Assembly (NCBI GenBank): GCA_964548025.1
Contig: CAZJRI010000002.1
Span: forward strand, 28,293 to 92,292
DNA: 64,000 nt
Source: JAHRVQ01 sp964548025
Lineage (GTDB): Bacteria; Pseudomonadota; Gammaproteobacteria; Pseudomonadales; Azotimanducaceae
Reading direction: 5' to 3'
The translations under genes and the position numbers were made by a program. Below the pieces are notes generated by a model. The model was given only the letters and a program-made list of their open reading frames with translations. It was not told the origin of the DNA and made no database searches. Of this stretch, positions 8,654-17,309 are shown in pieces (position 1 is the first letter of the stretch; each line of letters opens with the position of its first letter).

Positions 8654-9823
8654 GTGAAAGTGCTGATAGCAGGAGGTGGTATTGGTGGTATGAGTGCAGC
8701 CCTGTGTCTGGCTCAAAGTGGTTTCGACGTGGAGATATTTGAGCAGGATCCTGAGTTCGGTGAAATTGGTGCAGGTCTGCAGTTAAGTGCGAACTGCATG
8801 CGTGTTCTGCACTATTTGGGTTTGGAAAACGAAATCAGGGATGTCAGCTTCTATCCCGAGGGCGTGGAAATTCGCCATTGGAAAAACGGCGCGACAATCT
8901 CTGAAACAAACCTGGGTGAGAGCGCAACGAAGAAGTATGGATATCCCTACTATCATATTCATCGGGCGGATTTGTTGAATGTACTATGCCAGGCTGCAGG
9001 AGAAGCGGACAATATCGTGCTGCATGCTGATAGCAGAGTGGCTGGTTTCAGTCAGCGAGAGAAAGGCGTCACGGTATCAGCCAGGGGGCAGGAATACAGC
9101 GGAGATGTTCTGGTAGGTGCAGACGGTATCCACTCTGTTGTGCGTGAAGGTCTCTTTGGAAAACAGCAGCCTGTTTTTACCGGCAATGTAGCCTGGCGAG
9201 CGCTCGTACCGGTTGAGAGATTACCCGAATCGCTGATACGACCGGTGGCAACAGCCTGGTGGGGTCCCCAGAAGCACTTCATTCACTATTATGTTCGCCG
9301 GGCAGAACTGGTCAATTGCGTCTGTGTGGTGGAAAAGACCGGTTGGGAGGAGGAATCCTGGACGGTCCGGGGAGAACCAGGCGAGATCAGAGGTGATTTT
9401 GCTGGCTGGAATGAGACAGTAAAAACCCTGGTTGAGCAAATTGACGATGATACCTGTTACAAGTGGGCACTTTTCGACAGACCGCCAATGAAACAATGGA
9501 GCCACGGCAGGGTTACCTTGTTAGGAGATGCATGCCATCCGACCCTTCCTTACCTCGCGCAGGGAGCAGCGATGGCGATTGAAGATGCCGCTGTTCTTGC
9601 AGGATGCCTGAAAGAGATAGAAGGAGTGAGATCAGCGTTGATGCAATACGAAGAATTGCGAATGGATCGTACAGCTCGAATTCAACTGGGGTCTCGTCGA
9701 AATTCGCGTATTTTCCACATGAGTGGATTTGGCGCCTGGCTACGAAACAGGGTGGCTAAGCAGCTTGGTAACAGACTGATCGATCGTATCTATCGATATG
9801 ATGCACTCAATGCATTGAAATGA
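8654..9823 (+). CDS. FAD-dependent aromatic-ring hydroxylase (salicylate hydroxylase-like)
   Basis: 389 residues from a GTG at 8654, with GGA about 9 bases upstream. All three flavin motifs of class A flavoprotein hydroxylases are present: GGGIGG at 7-12, the DG motif GADGIHS at about 156-162, and the GD motif GRVTLLGDACHP followed by QGAAMAIEDA. These enzymes use NAD(P)H and O2 to hydroxylate phenolic acids such as salicylate or 3-hydroxybenzoate. No ring-cleavage or other aromatic gene is adjacent, so the substrate is unknown. The C-terminal tail (last ~60 residues) is basic and rather short. Confidence 0.88.
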   Translation: MKVLIAGGGIGGMSAALCLAQSGFDVEIFEQDPEFGEIGAGLQLSANCMRVLHYLGLENEIRDVSFYPEGVEIRHWKNGATISETNLGESATKKYGYPYYHIHRADLLNVLCQAAGEADNIVLHADSRVAGFSQREKGVTVSARGQEYSGDVLVGADGIHSVVREGLFGKQQPVFTGNVAWRALVPVERLPESLIRPVATAWWGPQKHFIHYYVRRAELVNCVCVVEKTGWEEESWTVRGEPGEIRGDFAGWNETVKTLVEQIDDDTCYKWALFDRPPMKQWSHGRVTLLGDACHPTLPYLAQGAAMAIEDAAVLAGCLKEIEGVRSALMQYEELRMDRTARIQLGSRRNSRIFHMSGFGAWLRNRVAKQLGNRLIDRIYRYDALNALK

Positions 9824-9898
9824 GTCGCCGGTAAAGTTGCTGATTGAGTAGCTGGTATCGAGGGTTGATTGTTGGAACTCCCAACAGCAATCCGCCTT

Positions 9899-10549
9899 CT
9901 AGCCTTCATAAAATTCAAAGATCCAGCCAAGATCCTCTGGTTTTTCGATGACGACATCAGCACCCGCGCTGATTAACTCATCCTTGGTGCCATAACCCCA
10001 CAAGACCCCAACTGTTTGTATCTCGTTAGCAAGACCGCCCTTGATATCGTGTGATCGATCGCCGACCATGGTTGCATAGCGGGTGCGAATCTTCTCGCTT
10101 TCGAGCAGGTATTTAATCAGTTCAGCCTTGTCGCCTCTTGTGCCATCCAGTTCGCTGCCATAAACCCCCTTAAACAGATGATCGAGCTTAAAGTGTTCCA
10201 GAATCCGGACTGCGAAAACCTTTGGCTTGGACGTTGCAACGTATAGACCCACACCCCACTCATTAAAGTCTTCCAACGATTGTTTGATGCCGGGGTAAAG
10301 AGAATTTTCATAGATTCCTTCATCCGTAAATCGCTCTCGATAGAGAGTAATTGCCTGATTAACGTCTGCCTCTGTCGAGTTGGGTATGAGCTTGCCAAAA
10401 GTTTCCTGAAGGGGTGGTCCAAGCAGGTTGGTCATTTCTTCTTCGCCTGGCACAGGTAAGCCGAGTTTGACGAGTGCATATTCGATACTTCTGGAAATTC
10501 CAGGCCTCGAATCGGTGAGTGTTCCGTCCAGGTCTAAGAGCAGGTTCAT
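9899..10549 (-). CDS. HAD-family phosphatase, phosphoglycolate phosphatase-like
   Basis: The ATG at 10549 puts the catalytic motif DLDGT right at the N-terminus (MNLLLDLDGTLTDS), as usual in this family, giving 216 residues. The frame extends upstream to 10660, but that stretch has no homology-like character. Motif II (ATSKP), motif III Lys and the MVGDRSHDIKGG motif IV are recognisable, with a four-helix cap between. The family includes Gph, PpaX and 5'-nucleotidase-like enzymes; exact substrate unknown. It diverges from the dioxygenase gene at 10755. Confidence 0.87.
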   Translation of the reverse strand: MNLLLDLDGTLTDSRPGISRSIEYALVKLGLPVPGEEEMTNLLGPPLQETFGKLIPNSTEADVNQAITLYRERFTDEGIYENSLYPGIKQSLEDFNEWGVGLYVATSKPKVFAVRILEHFKLDHLFKGVYGSELDGTRGDKAELIKYLLESEKIRTRYATMVGDRSHDIKGGLANEIQTVGVLWGYGTKDELISAGADVVIEKPEDLGWIFEFYEG

Positions 10550-10754
10550 AATGTTTTCAAGTTTTTCCCAAAGCGTGGATAAATTACGGCAGGTCTTGTT
10601 ACCTGGCAGAAAGCCTACCTTTTCTGCCGGTGTCTTGTACAGATTTACTCTTAGGTACAATGATTATGTTATTCGATTGTGGCCTCTTCACCCGGTTGCC
10701 ACGGGAACACATCTCAGATACAGTTTCGCGAACCCTGTCTATGGAAAGTGCTAA

Positions 10755-11861
10755 ATGAACCCTCCTGTTGCAACGGAACTCACTATTGATCAGAAACGGT
10801 CTCTTTATAGAGATGGATATGTCGTTCTCAAGAATGCCGTACCGGCAGAAATTATTGAGGCTGCCAGGGCACGTATACGCAGAGCCAAAAAAGGGGAGAA
10901 TCTGGGTACAGAAAAAGAGATGACGGACCTGGTCAATGCTTCATCGATTACACCGGTTCTAAGGGAAGCAATCGGCCAGTTTGATCCGCCTATGGCTTGC
11001 CAGGTGGGTGTATTAAAGATTTCGAAACCGGGTAATCATTTCAACAATACTGGCTATCGCGATAAAGATATGCCTTATTACGGCGCTGAGACCCATATGG
11101 ATGGCAGCATAACCATTGCAGCACCCCAGGAGGTTCAGGAGGGTACGCCGGAAGAAATCTATCATCGCTATTTTGCGTCAGGACCGAAGGGCGATCTCGG
11201 CAGAAGCCCGGATGTTATAGGCCATAATATGGTTCCAATGTTTGAGGATCCGGAAATGACCCTTGGTCTGGGCAGCTTCACAGCATTTGTCTTTGTATGC
11301 CTGAGTGATCAGATGGTGGAGGGATGTGGGCAGACATCACTGTTGAAAGGTGCACATCATGCCGTCGAGAAATTCTTCCGTATGCAAAGGGAGACCAATA
11401 ACTGTCTCGGTCCGGAAGGGCCGGGATGGCCCCGTCTGGATTATGAGTCTCCCAACCGCAGTGGGCTGGTCTATTTGCCTGAAGCCGTTCGTAATCAGTT
11501 TCTTGATGAGTCATCGGCATCAACTCCGGATGGTAAGCGTTGGCCGAGACCGACACAGATAATGATGCAGCCGGGGGATGCCTGCATAGCTGTCTACCAG
11601 ATCCCACATTCAGGCAGCCGTAACGAGAATGGCACCGAATCCAGAAAGAACATCATCTTTCGCATACGTAACAAAATACGGCAACCCGATAAGATGGTGA
11701 ATGGTGTAACCGATCACCCGGACAGGGGCCAGATGGGTGAGTGGCTGGACTACGATGAGGGCAATGATCCCTGGGAGCGTTCGAAACATGCCATGTGCAA
11801 TATGTGGGAGGAATGGGAAGGGATGCAGGAGGTCGTCGCCGAGGAAGAGGGCAAGAAATAG
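10755..11861 (+). CDS. Phytanoyl-CoA dioxygenase (PhyH) family protein
   Basis: 368 residues. The Fe(II) site expected of PhyH-type 2-oxoglutarate dioxygenases can be seen: HxD in ETHMDGS (His114, Asp116), the distal His in YQIPHSGS (His285) and a following Arg (about 297) that would hold the 2-oxoglutarate carboxylate. The family hydroxylates acyl-CoAs, ectoine and many secondary metabolites. The start has GGAAAG about 7 bases upstream. The gene ends just before a terminator-like hairpin at 11898, so it appears monocistronic. Confidence 0.86.
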   Translation: MNPPVATELTIDQKRSLYRDGYVVLKNAVPAEIIEAARARIRRAKKGENLGTEKEMTDLVNASSITPVLREAIGQFDPPMACQVGVLKISKPGNHFNNTGYRDKDMPYYGAETHMDGSITIAAPQEVQEGTPEEIYHRYFASGPKGDLGRSPDVIGHNMVPMFEDPEMTLGLGSFTAFVFVCLSDQMVEGCGQTSLLKGAHHAVEKFFRMQRETNNCLGPEGPGWPRLDYESPNRSGLVYLPEAVRNQFLDESSASTPDGKRWPRPTQIMMQPGDACIAVYQIPHSGSRNENGTESRKNIIFRIRNKIRQPDKMVNGVTDHPDRGQMGEWLDYDEGNDPWERSKHAMCNMWEEWEGMQEVVAEEEGKK

Positions 11862-11897
11862 CTTTATTGGTTTTGAGGTATTGGATCCTTCCTGGTC

Positions 11898-11923
11898 AAT
11901 GAGAAACTAGTCTTTCTCATTTT
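11898..11923 (+). terminator. Rho-independent terminator-like hairpin after the PhyH gene
   Basis: A 9-bp perfect stem, AATGAGAAA (11898-11906) and TTTCTCATT (11913-11921), with loop CTAGTC and two further T residues. It lies 37 bases after the stop of the dioxygenase gene. The stem is A/T-rich and the T run is short, so termination efficiency is uncertain. Confidence 0.5.
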
Positions 11924-11924
11924 A

Positions 11925-11968
11925 GGTCCAGCGGTCAGCATGAGTTGAATTTCCTCACTGGACCGCTG
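11925..11968 (+). other. Two mutually exclusive hairpins upstream of the pyrDK-like fusion
   Basis: GGTCCAG (11925-11931) can pair with CTGGACC (11958-11964), while CAGCGGTC (11929-11936) can pair with GACCGCTG (11961-11968). The two stems share bases on both arms, so only one can form at a time. A TATACT (12035-12040) that may serve as a -10 element lies further downstream. If transcription starts there, the hairpins are not in the leader and act as DNA or as part of read-through RNA. Regulatory meaning is speculative. Confidence 0.3.
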
Positions 11969-12073
11969 CGAATCAAGTTCGTTTCACGGGGTTGATATTA
12001 TCTGGTCACGGCACCCAAAAATAGTACATTCAGGTATACTGCCGAACCGGAGAAAACCATCCAGCGAGTTCAA

Positions 12074-13711
12074 TTGAAAACAGAATTTCTCGGCAAGTCT
12101 ATTACCGCTCCCTTCACAATCCCTTCAGGTATCGTTTCTACTTCAACCCATATCATCGACTATATATTCAGACATGTTCCTGAAATTGGTGTGGTAACTA
12201 CCAAGAGCATTGGACCAGAGCCACGATTGGGTAACCGGGAACCGGTTTATAGCCAGTACGCAAAAGGTTGTTTCGTGAATGCTGTTGGCCTGACAAACCC
12301 CGGGGCCGATGCATCGATTTCAACGCTATCAAGTCTGAATATTCCGCCTGATCGATTTCTGCTGGTATCTATTTTTGGTGGTAGCGTTGAAGAATATGTT
12401 GAGGTTGCGGAAAAACTTGCCCCTTATTGTGATGGTTTGGAACTCAATCTCTCCTGCCCGCATGCAAAAGGATTCGGTATGGCAATGGGTCAGGACCCGA
12501 AACTGGTTAAGGAAATCACTCGGGCTGTCAAGAATGCCGTGGCTGTGCCGGTAATCCCTAAACTCACACCTAACGTACCCAATTTACCCGAGATTGCACT
12601 GGCTGCCGCCGAGGGTGGTGCTGATGCGATTTGTGCGATCAATACAGTCGGACCAGGTCATCATACGTCTTTTGGGCATGCCGTCTTGTCCAATCAAGCT
12701 GGAGGACTATCCGGTAAGGGAATATTACCCATAGGTCTGAAGTGCGTCGCTGAAATAAGCGCTACGGTAGAGCTGCCTGTGATCGGCTGTGGCGGAATCA
12801 GCAGTGCTGATGATGTCAGGGCCTACAAATCGGCTGGTGCAAATATTTTCGGGGTTGGTTCGGCCCTGACCGGGATGACAACGTCTGAGCTCAAATCCTA
12901 TTTCTCTCAACTAAGTCTGGATCTGGCGCAGGATGACAATTCCGCAGAAGAGATGATTCATTACGATGTTGATATGAGCTTTCGCCCTTGTACACTGGTT
13001 AGCAACGAGAAGATCGCTGATGATATTTCGATCCTCACATTTGACCGAAAAATTAATGTAAAAGCTGGAGAATTCATTTTTCTCTGGATCCCCGGGCTGG
13101 GAGAAAAACCATTTTCTGTATTAGATGATGATCCGATGTCGCTGGTGGTCATACAGGTGGGAGAATTCACCGAGAAGCTGATTGACTTGAAACCAGGTAC
13201 CCAGGCCTATACAAGGGGACCTTATGGGATAAAGGTCAGTCCGCCTTCCGAGGCAAAAATTATTGCGGTAGCTGGTGGTACCGGGCTGGCTGCTGTTTAT
13301 CAGTTGGCCAGGGACTTTGGTGACTGCGACTTGTTTGTTGGCGCCAGGTCAAAAGACAGGCTCTACTATCTTGATCAGGCATCGGCTTGTAGTGAGTTAC
13401 ACATCGCAACGGATGATGGCAGTGAGGGGTATGAGGGTTTCGTCACCGAGTTGTTGCGTCAGTATCTTATGACGTTGAGTGAGGATTCGCTTGGGAACCT
13501 GTATTTTTATAACTGTGGTCCGGAACCGATGGTTCATGCGGCGGTTAAAGTGCAGCAGGAATTTGCTTCCAACCATCAGATATTTAGTGCCATTGACTAT
13601 GTGACCAAATGTGGCGTCGGCGTCTGCGGTGCCTGTGCATCACCTGACGGGCGGCGGCTATGTATGGATGGCCCCTTTCTTGAAACGGTAGATTTTGAAT
13701 CGGCTGTATAA
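12074..13711 (+). CDS. Fused dihydroorotate dehydrogenase (class 1B-like) and PyrK-like electron-transfer protein
   Basis: 545 residues from a TTG start. Residues 1-285 are a PyrD class 1 barrel: TTKSIG at 42-47, NAVGLTNPG at 69-77, and NLSCP with the class 1 catalytic-base Cys128. CGGISS at 239-244 and GVGSAL are the FMN phosphate loops. Residues 300-545 are a PyrK-like ferredoxin-reductase module: EKPFSVL (FAD), AGGTGLA (nucleotide), and a [2Fe-2S] site Cys513-x4-Cys518-x2-Cys521-x8-Cys530. In Gram-positive bacteria these are two separate polypeptides of a PyrD2PyrK2 complex that passes electrons from dihydroorotate to NAD+. No other pyr gene is nearby, so the true substrate may be dihydroorotate or another dihydropyrimidine. 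Confidence 0.85.
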   Translation: MKTEFLGKSITAPFTIPSGIVSTSTHIIDYIFRHVPEIGVVTTKSIGPEPRLGNREPVYSQYAKGCFVNAVGLTNPGADASISTLSSLNIPPDRFLLVSIFGGSVEEYVEVAEKLAPYCDGLELNLSCPHAKGFGMAMGQDPKLVKEITRAVKNAVAVPVIPKLTPNVPNLPEIALAAAEGGADAICAINTVGPGHHTSFGHAVLSNQAGGLSGKGILPIGLKCVAEISATVELPVIGCGGISSADDVRAYKSAGANIFGVGSALTGMTTSELKSYFSQLSLDLAQDDNSAEEMIHYDVDMSFRPCTLVSNEKIADDISILTFDRKINVKAGEFIFLWIPGLGEKPFSVLDDDPMSLVVIQVGEFTEKLIDLKPGTQAYTRGPYGIKVSPPSEAKIIAVAGGTGLAAVYQLARDFGDCDLFVGARSKDRLYYLDQASACSELHIATDDGSEGYEGFVTELLRQYLMTLSEDSLGNLYFYNCGPEPMVHAAVKVQQEFASNHQIFSAIDYVTKCGVGVCGACASPDGRRLCMDGPFLETVDFESAV

Positions 13712-13766
13712 CTAATGGGGCTTAATGGGTTTTAATGAGTAATTGAAAATAAGAAAGGAGTAATTA

Positions 13767-14165
13767 ATGTTTCGACATCGTGACCAGATAATTCAGAGGT
13801 ACCTTCTCACCGGATTGATCCTTCTCTCAACAGTTGCCTTTGGTTCTGTTACAGCGCAGGCCAAGTGCAATCCCGAAGAAGTGGGCTATGTCGCCACCTT
13901 CAATGTTAAGCCGGGCAGCGAGGCGGAGTTTGAGGCTGCCATTAGCAAGCTCTCCGAAACCGTGCTGCGACTTGAGCCGGGTGCGATTCTGTATGCGCCT
14001 TATAAAGGGGTGGGGGGCAAGTACTACATGATGGAAAGGTACAAAAATGAAGCTGCCCGTAAAGTCCATGCGACTTCTGATGAAGTTCGGGCGCTGTTCC
14101 CACCGCTTTTTGCCACCCTCGCGGGTCAAGCAGATGTTCAACCTGTCAGCGCCATTTGTCCCTGA
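13767..14165 (+). CDS. Exported antibiotic biosynthesis monooxygenase (ABM) domain protein
   Basis: 132 residues. A signal peptide covers about 1-32 (hydrophobic core then VTAQA-K). The mature part has the small ferredoxin-like ABM fold pattern: VGYVATFNVKPGSEAEFEAAI, then a central YYMMERYKNEAARKVH stretch in the style of quinol monooxygenases and YgiN. A GAAAGGAG ribosome site precedes the ATG. It is followed after 56 bases by the GMC oxidoreductase genes on the same strand and may belong to that unit, although the export signal places it in the periplasm while the GMC protein has none. Confidence 0.8.
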   Translation: MFRHRDQIIQRYLLTGLILLSTVAFGSVTAQAKCNPEEVGYVATFNVKPGSEAEFEAAISKLSETVLRLEPGAILYAPYKGVGGKYYMMERYKNEAARKVHATSDEVRALFPPLFATLAGQADVQPVSAICP

Positions 14166-14221
14166 GGCACTACCTTCAGTGTCGGCGTTAGCCGGGAGCG
14201 AATAACAACTGGGGACTTAAG

Positions 14222-15874
14222 ATGGCTGAAGACAATGTTACTGAAGAGAATGTTACTGAAGACAATATTGCTGAAGATAATGTAGATGTTCTGATCATAG
14301 GTGCTGGCGCTTCCGGTGCTGCGGCTGCCTACAGTCTTGCAGATACCGGCATGCACATCATGTGCATGGAACAGGGAGACTGGACCAGGCAGGCTGATTA
14401 TCCGACCAATCATCGAAACTGGGAGGAACTCAGGGGCAAGCGAATGCCTGCGAGTCCCAATATCAGGGGCAGGGATGAGGACTATCCCATCAACGATGCT
14501 GAAGATTCACCTATTTCGATTGTTAACTTTAACGGCGTGGGTGGCAGCACTATTTTGTTTTCGGCACATTTTCCCCGATTCCATCCATCTGATTTCCGGG
14601 TGAAAACCCTGGATGGCGTTGCTGATGACTGGCCCATCGATTACCAGCAGCTCGAACCCTATTACAAGCAGAACGATGAACTGATTGGTGTATCAGGATT
14701 GGATGGAGATCCTGCATATCCCCATAAGGAAACTCCCCTGCCGCCCATTCCAATTGGCAAGATGGGAAATGTCATTGGTAAGGGATTCAACAAGCTTGGA
14801 TGGCATTGGTGGCCTTCTGATTCTGCCATTATCAGTCAACCTCATGATGGGCGGGACAAGTGTATCAATCTTGGGCCCTGCAATTCCGGTTGTACACAGG
14901 GGGCCAAATCCAGTGCTGATGTCACTTACTGGCCTCACGCGCTGCGGAAAGGCGTCGAGCTAAAAACTCACTGTCGTGTCAGGGAGATTGTAGTAAATGA
15001 CAAGGGTATGGCGACTGGTGTCATTTACTATAACAAGCAGGGGGAAGAGTGCAGACAAAATGCCGAGGTCGTCATTGTTGCCTGCAATGGTGTTGGCACA
15101 CCCCGGCTTTTACTTAATTCCAAATCAAGCCAGTTTCCGGATGGATTAGCCAATCGTTCCGGTCTGGTCGGCAAGAACCTGATGTTACATCCCTGGGGTC
15201 ATACCGAAGGTTTTTTTGAAGAAGGCCTGGAATCGTATCTTGGTCCCGGAGGCACCTGCATCCTGAGTCAGCAATTTTATGAGACGGACCCGAAGCGGGA
15301 TTTTGTGAGGGGATATGGTTTTCAGATTACGAGGGGCTCTCCGCCGGTTGCGACTGCTATAAACGGATACGAGAGAGGTGATATACCATGGGGCCGCGGG
15401 CATCATGCAGCCTTCAGAAAACACTTTGGAACGAACGTTGCCTGTTCGGTATGTGTGGAAGATCTGCCCGAACTACATAATACAGTCACCCTGGACCCGG
15501 AACTTACCGATTCAGATGGCATTCCTGCTCCCAAGATTAACTACACCTTAAGCGAGAACAGCCGAAAGATGCTGGCCCATGGCAGTGCGAGGAGCAGAGA
15601 GTTGATGGAAGCGGCAGGAGCCTGGAAGACTCTCGATCATGGGCTCTTGAGGTATGCGGGCTGGCATCTGCTCGGTACCGCACGAATGGGCAAAGATCCT
15701 TCGAACTCAGTGGTCAATGAATGGGGGAGAAGCCATGATGTGAAAAATCTCTTTATAATTGATGGCAGTATCTTTGTGACATCAGCGGCAGGAAATCCGA
15801 CGACAACAATCCAGGCACTGGCACTTTATATTGCAGACACGATGAAGAAAAACCTGGCCAATCTGTTTGATTGA
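14222..15874 (+). CDS. GMC family oxidoreductase (gluconate dehydrogenase large-subunit type)
   Basis: 550 residues. After an unusual acidic repeat (residues 3-22) comes the FAD-binding motif GAGASGAA, the GMC signature NFNGVGGST, a cysteine-rich NLGPCNSGCTQGAKSS segment typical of gluconate/2-keto dehydrogenase-type GMC proteins, and the C-terminal block GWHLLGTARMG ... AAGNPTTTIQAL with the active-site His. It probably oxidises a sugar acid, alcohol or terpenoid alcohol. The gene for a Gluconate_2-dh3-type small subunit starts 6 bases later, which supports a two-subunit enzyme. No secretion signal is seen. Confidence 0.88.
   Translation: MAEDNVTEENVTEDNIAEDNVDVLIIGAGASGAAAAYSLADTGMHIMCMEQGDWTRQADYPTNHRNWEELRGKRMPASPNIRGRDEDYPINDAEDSPISIVNFNGVGGSTILFSAHFPRFHPSDFRVKTLDGVADDWPIDYQQLEPYYKQNDELIGVSGLDGDPAYPHKETPLPPIPIGKMGNVIGKGFNKLGWHWWPSDSAIISQPHDGRDKCINLGPCNSGCTQGAKSSADVTYWPHALRKGVELKTHCRVREIVVNDKGMATGVIYYNKQGEECRQNAEVVIVACNGVGTPRLLLNSKSSQFPDGLANRSGLVGKNLMLHPWGHTEGFFEEGLESYLGPGGTCILSQQFYETDPKRDFVRGYGFQITRGSPPVATAINGYERGDIPWGRGHHAAFRKHFGTNVACSVCVEDLPELHNTVTLDPELTDSDGIPAPKINYTLSENSRKMLAHGSARSRELMEAAGAWKTLDHGLLRYAGWHLLGTARMGKDPSNSVVNEWGRSHDVKNLFIIDGSIFVTSAAGNPTTTIQALALYIADTMKKNLANLFD
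14228..14287 (+). repeat. Four tandem 15-bp repeats at the 5' end of the GMC gene
   Basis: Four consecutive 15-base units related to GAAGACAATGTTACT encode the pentads EDNVT, EENVT, EDNIA and EDNVD. The copies differ at only a few bases, so they arose by recent tandem duplication. The unit length keeps the reading frame when copies are gained or lost. Confidence 0.8.
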
Positions 15875-15880
15875 GGCTTG

Positions 15881-16360
15881 ATGATGACAAAAGAAAGTAT
15901 TATCCAAACTGATCAGGTGCTCAACAAGCAGCAGCTTGGTGCGCTTGAAGCCATGCTCGAGCTGATTATTCCGGCAAGTGATGATGGCACTATGCCAGGG
16001 GCCAAAGATGTTGGATTTCAGGAATACCTGCTGGAAAATGCCGTTGATTTTATTCCGGAACTGAAGGAAGGCCTTAATGCGGTCATCGAAGGTTCCCAAC
16101 AGATTCAGAAAAGTGAATTTCAGTCACTTGAAGAGGCCGATCAGCTATCGTTGATTGAATCGCTGCGTGGTGAACTCGGGCACTTCCTGAGGAAGCTAAC
16201 GCACAAGGTGATGTCATGTTATTACATACATGACCGGGTACTTGAAGGTCTTGGACTGGAAGCAAGACCCCCATTCCCTGATGGCAATCAGGTAGACCCG
16301 GGTGATTTATCGTTACTTGACCCGGTAATTCAAAGAGGAAAGATATGGCGCGATGCTTAA
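15881..16360 (+). CDS. Gluconate 2-dehydrogenase subunit 3 family protein
   Basis: About 159 residues from the ATG at 15881; the ATG at 15884 is equally possible, with GAGG at 15873-15876. The sequence LNKQQLGALEAMLELIIPASDDGTMPGAKDVGFQEYL matches the opening of the Gluconate_2-dh3 family, small partners of GMC dehydrogenases. Members are often exported by the TAT route, but this one has no signal, in line with its partner. It starts 6 bases after the GMC stop and is surely co-transcribed. It probably stabilises the flavoprotein or connects it to an electron acceptor. Confidence 0.83.
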   Translation: MMTKESIIQTDQVLNKQQLGALEAMLELIIPASDDGTMPGAKDVGFQEYLLENAVDFIPELKEGLNAVIEGSQQIQKSEFQSLEEADQLSLIESLRGELGHFLRKLTHKVMSCYYIHDRVLEGLGLEARPPFPDGNQVDPGDLSLLDPVIQRGKIWRDA

Positions 16361-16400
16361 CCCGGTTTTCTATTTATTTAAAACAGACTGAACTTAGGCA

Positions 16401-17138
16401 TCAACTGCCTTTAAATTCAGGCTCGCGTTTTTCCTTGAATGCGAGTCGTCCCTCTGCACCATCAGCGCTCTGGCTAACTCCCAGTAGTTGATCCCTGGCA
16501 AGTGCGGAGAGTTCGCTCGGCCCCCGGGGAATCGTCTGGTTGACAAAGGACTTTATCGTCTGAACAACGAGAGGTGCACTGCGTTCAAAGATAGCAGCAT
16601 ATTCAAGTGCTGCCGTAAGCTCGTCACCCGGTGGAGTAAGCCGGTTTACCATGCCAACTTCGTAGGCGCGCTCGGCACCAAGGTCTTGCCCGAGCAACAT
16701 AAATTCCATAGCGATTTTGTGAGGAACCCTGACGGCACATCCAGCGATGAGACCGCCTGTGAATCCAACCTGGGCCTCGGGGTACTTAAAGATGGTATTG
16801 GTTGCCGCTACGACCAGGTCGCACATTTGAACGAGAATATAGGCGCCACCTACACAGTACCCGTGAACAGCAGCAACGACTGGTTTGTCCAGTACAACAC
16901 CAACACCTGGTACGCCCTGCCACATTTCCTTCGGTGGACTTTTAATGTCTGCCCCCACCGAGAATGCGCGATCGCCTTCTGCACATAGTATCGCGCATCT
17001 TTCGTCGCCCTCGGCATAGCGTTGCCACGCACTTCGCAAATCCTGGATAAGATTCTCATCCAGTGCGTTGAGCTTTTCTGGTCTGTTGAGTCGGATAATG
17101 GCTGTGCGGCCTTCGACATCGTAGCTGACTGATTCCAT
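16401..17138 (-). CDS. Enoyl-CoA hydratase/isomerase (crotonase) family protein
   Basis: 245 residues, a normal single-domain crotonase. The oxyanion-hole segments AFSVGADIKS (about 59-68) and VHGYCVGGAYIL (about 90-101) are present, as is the usual LNRPEKLNALD opening. The central segment between the two oxyanion motifs is shorter than usual. It acts on an acyl-CoA in fatty-acid, terpenoid or aromatic breakdown. It stands alone, convergent with the GMC unit and divergent from the hydrolase gene at 17310. Confidence 0.88.
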   Translation of the reverse strand: MESVSYDVEGRTAIIRLNRPEKLNALDENLIQDLRSAWQRYAEGDERCAILCAEGDRAFSVGADIKSPPKEMWQGVPGVGVVLDKPVVAAVHGYCVGGAYILVQMCDLVVAATNTIFKYPEAQVGFTGGLIAGCAVRVPHKIAMEFMLLGQDLGAERAYEVGMVNRLTPPGDELTAALEYAAIFERSAPLVVQTIKSFVNQTIPRGPSELSALARDQLLGVSQSADGAEGRLAFKEKREPEFKGS

Positions 17139-17309
17139 GTTTTTACTCCCGCGCGACTGTATCTGATCCTAACATCATTTATCCCCGGATGATCAATCAT
17201 TGGAAGTGCTGTCACCCTGGGTGAGTGATTGCTGACTTGTCGGGGTAATTTGAATATCTTGAAAAACGTATGCTACATTCACGCGCCTTGTTGAAAGGAG
17301 AAGTATGTA

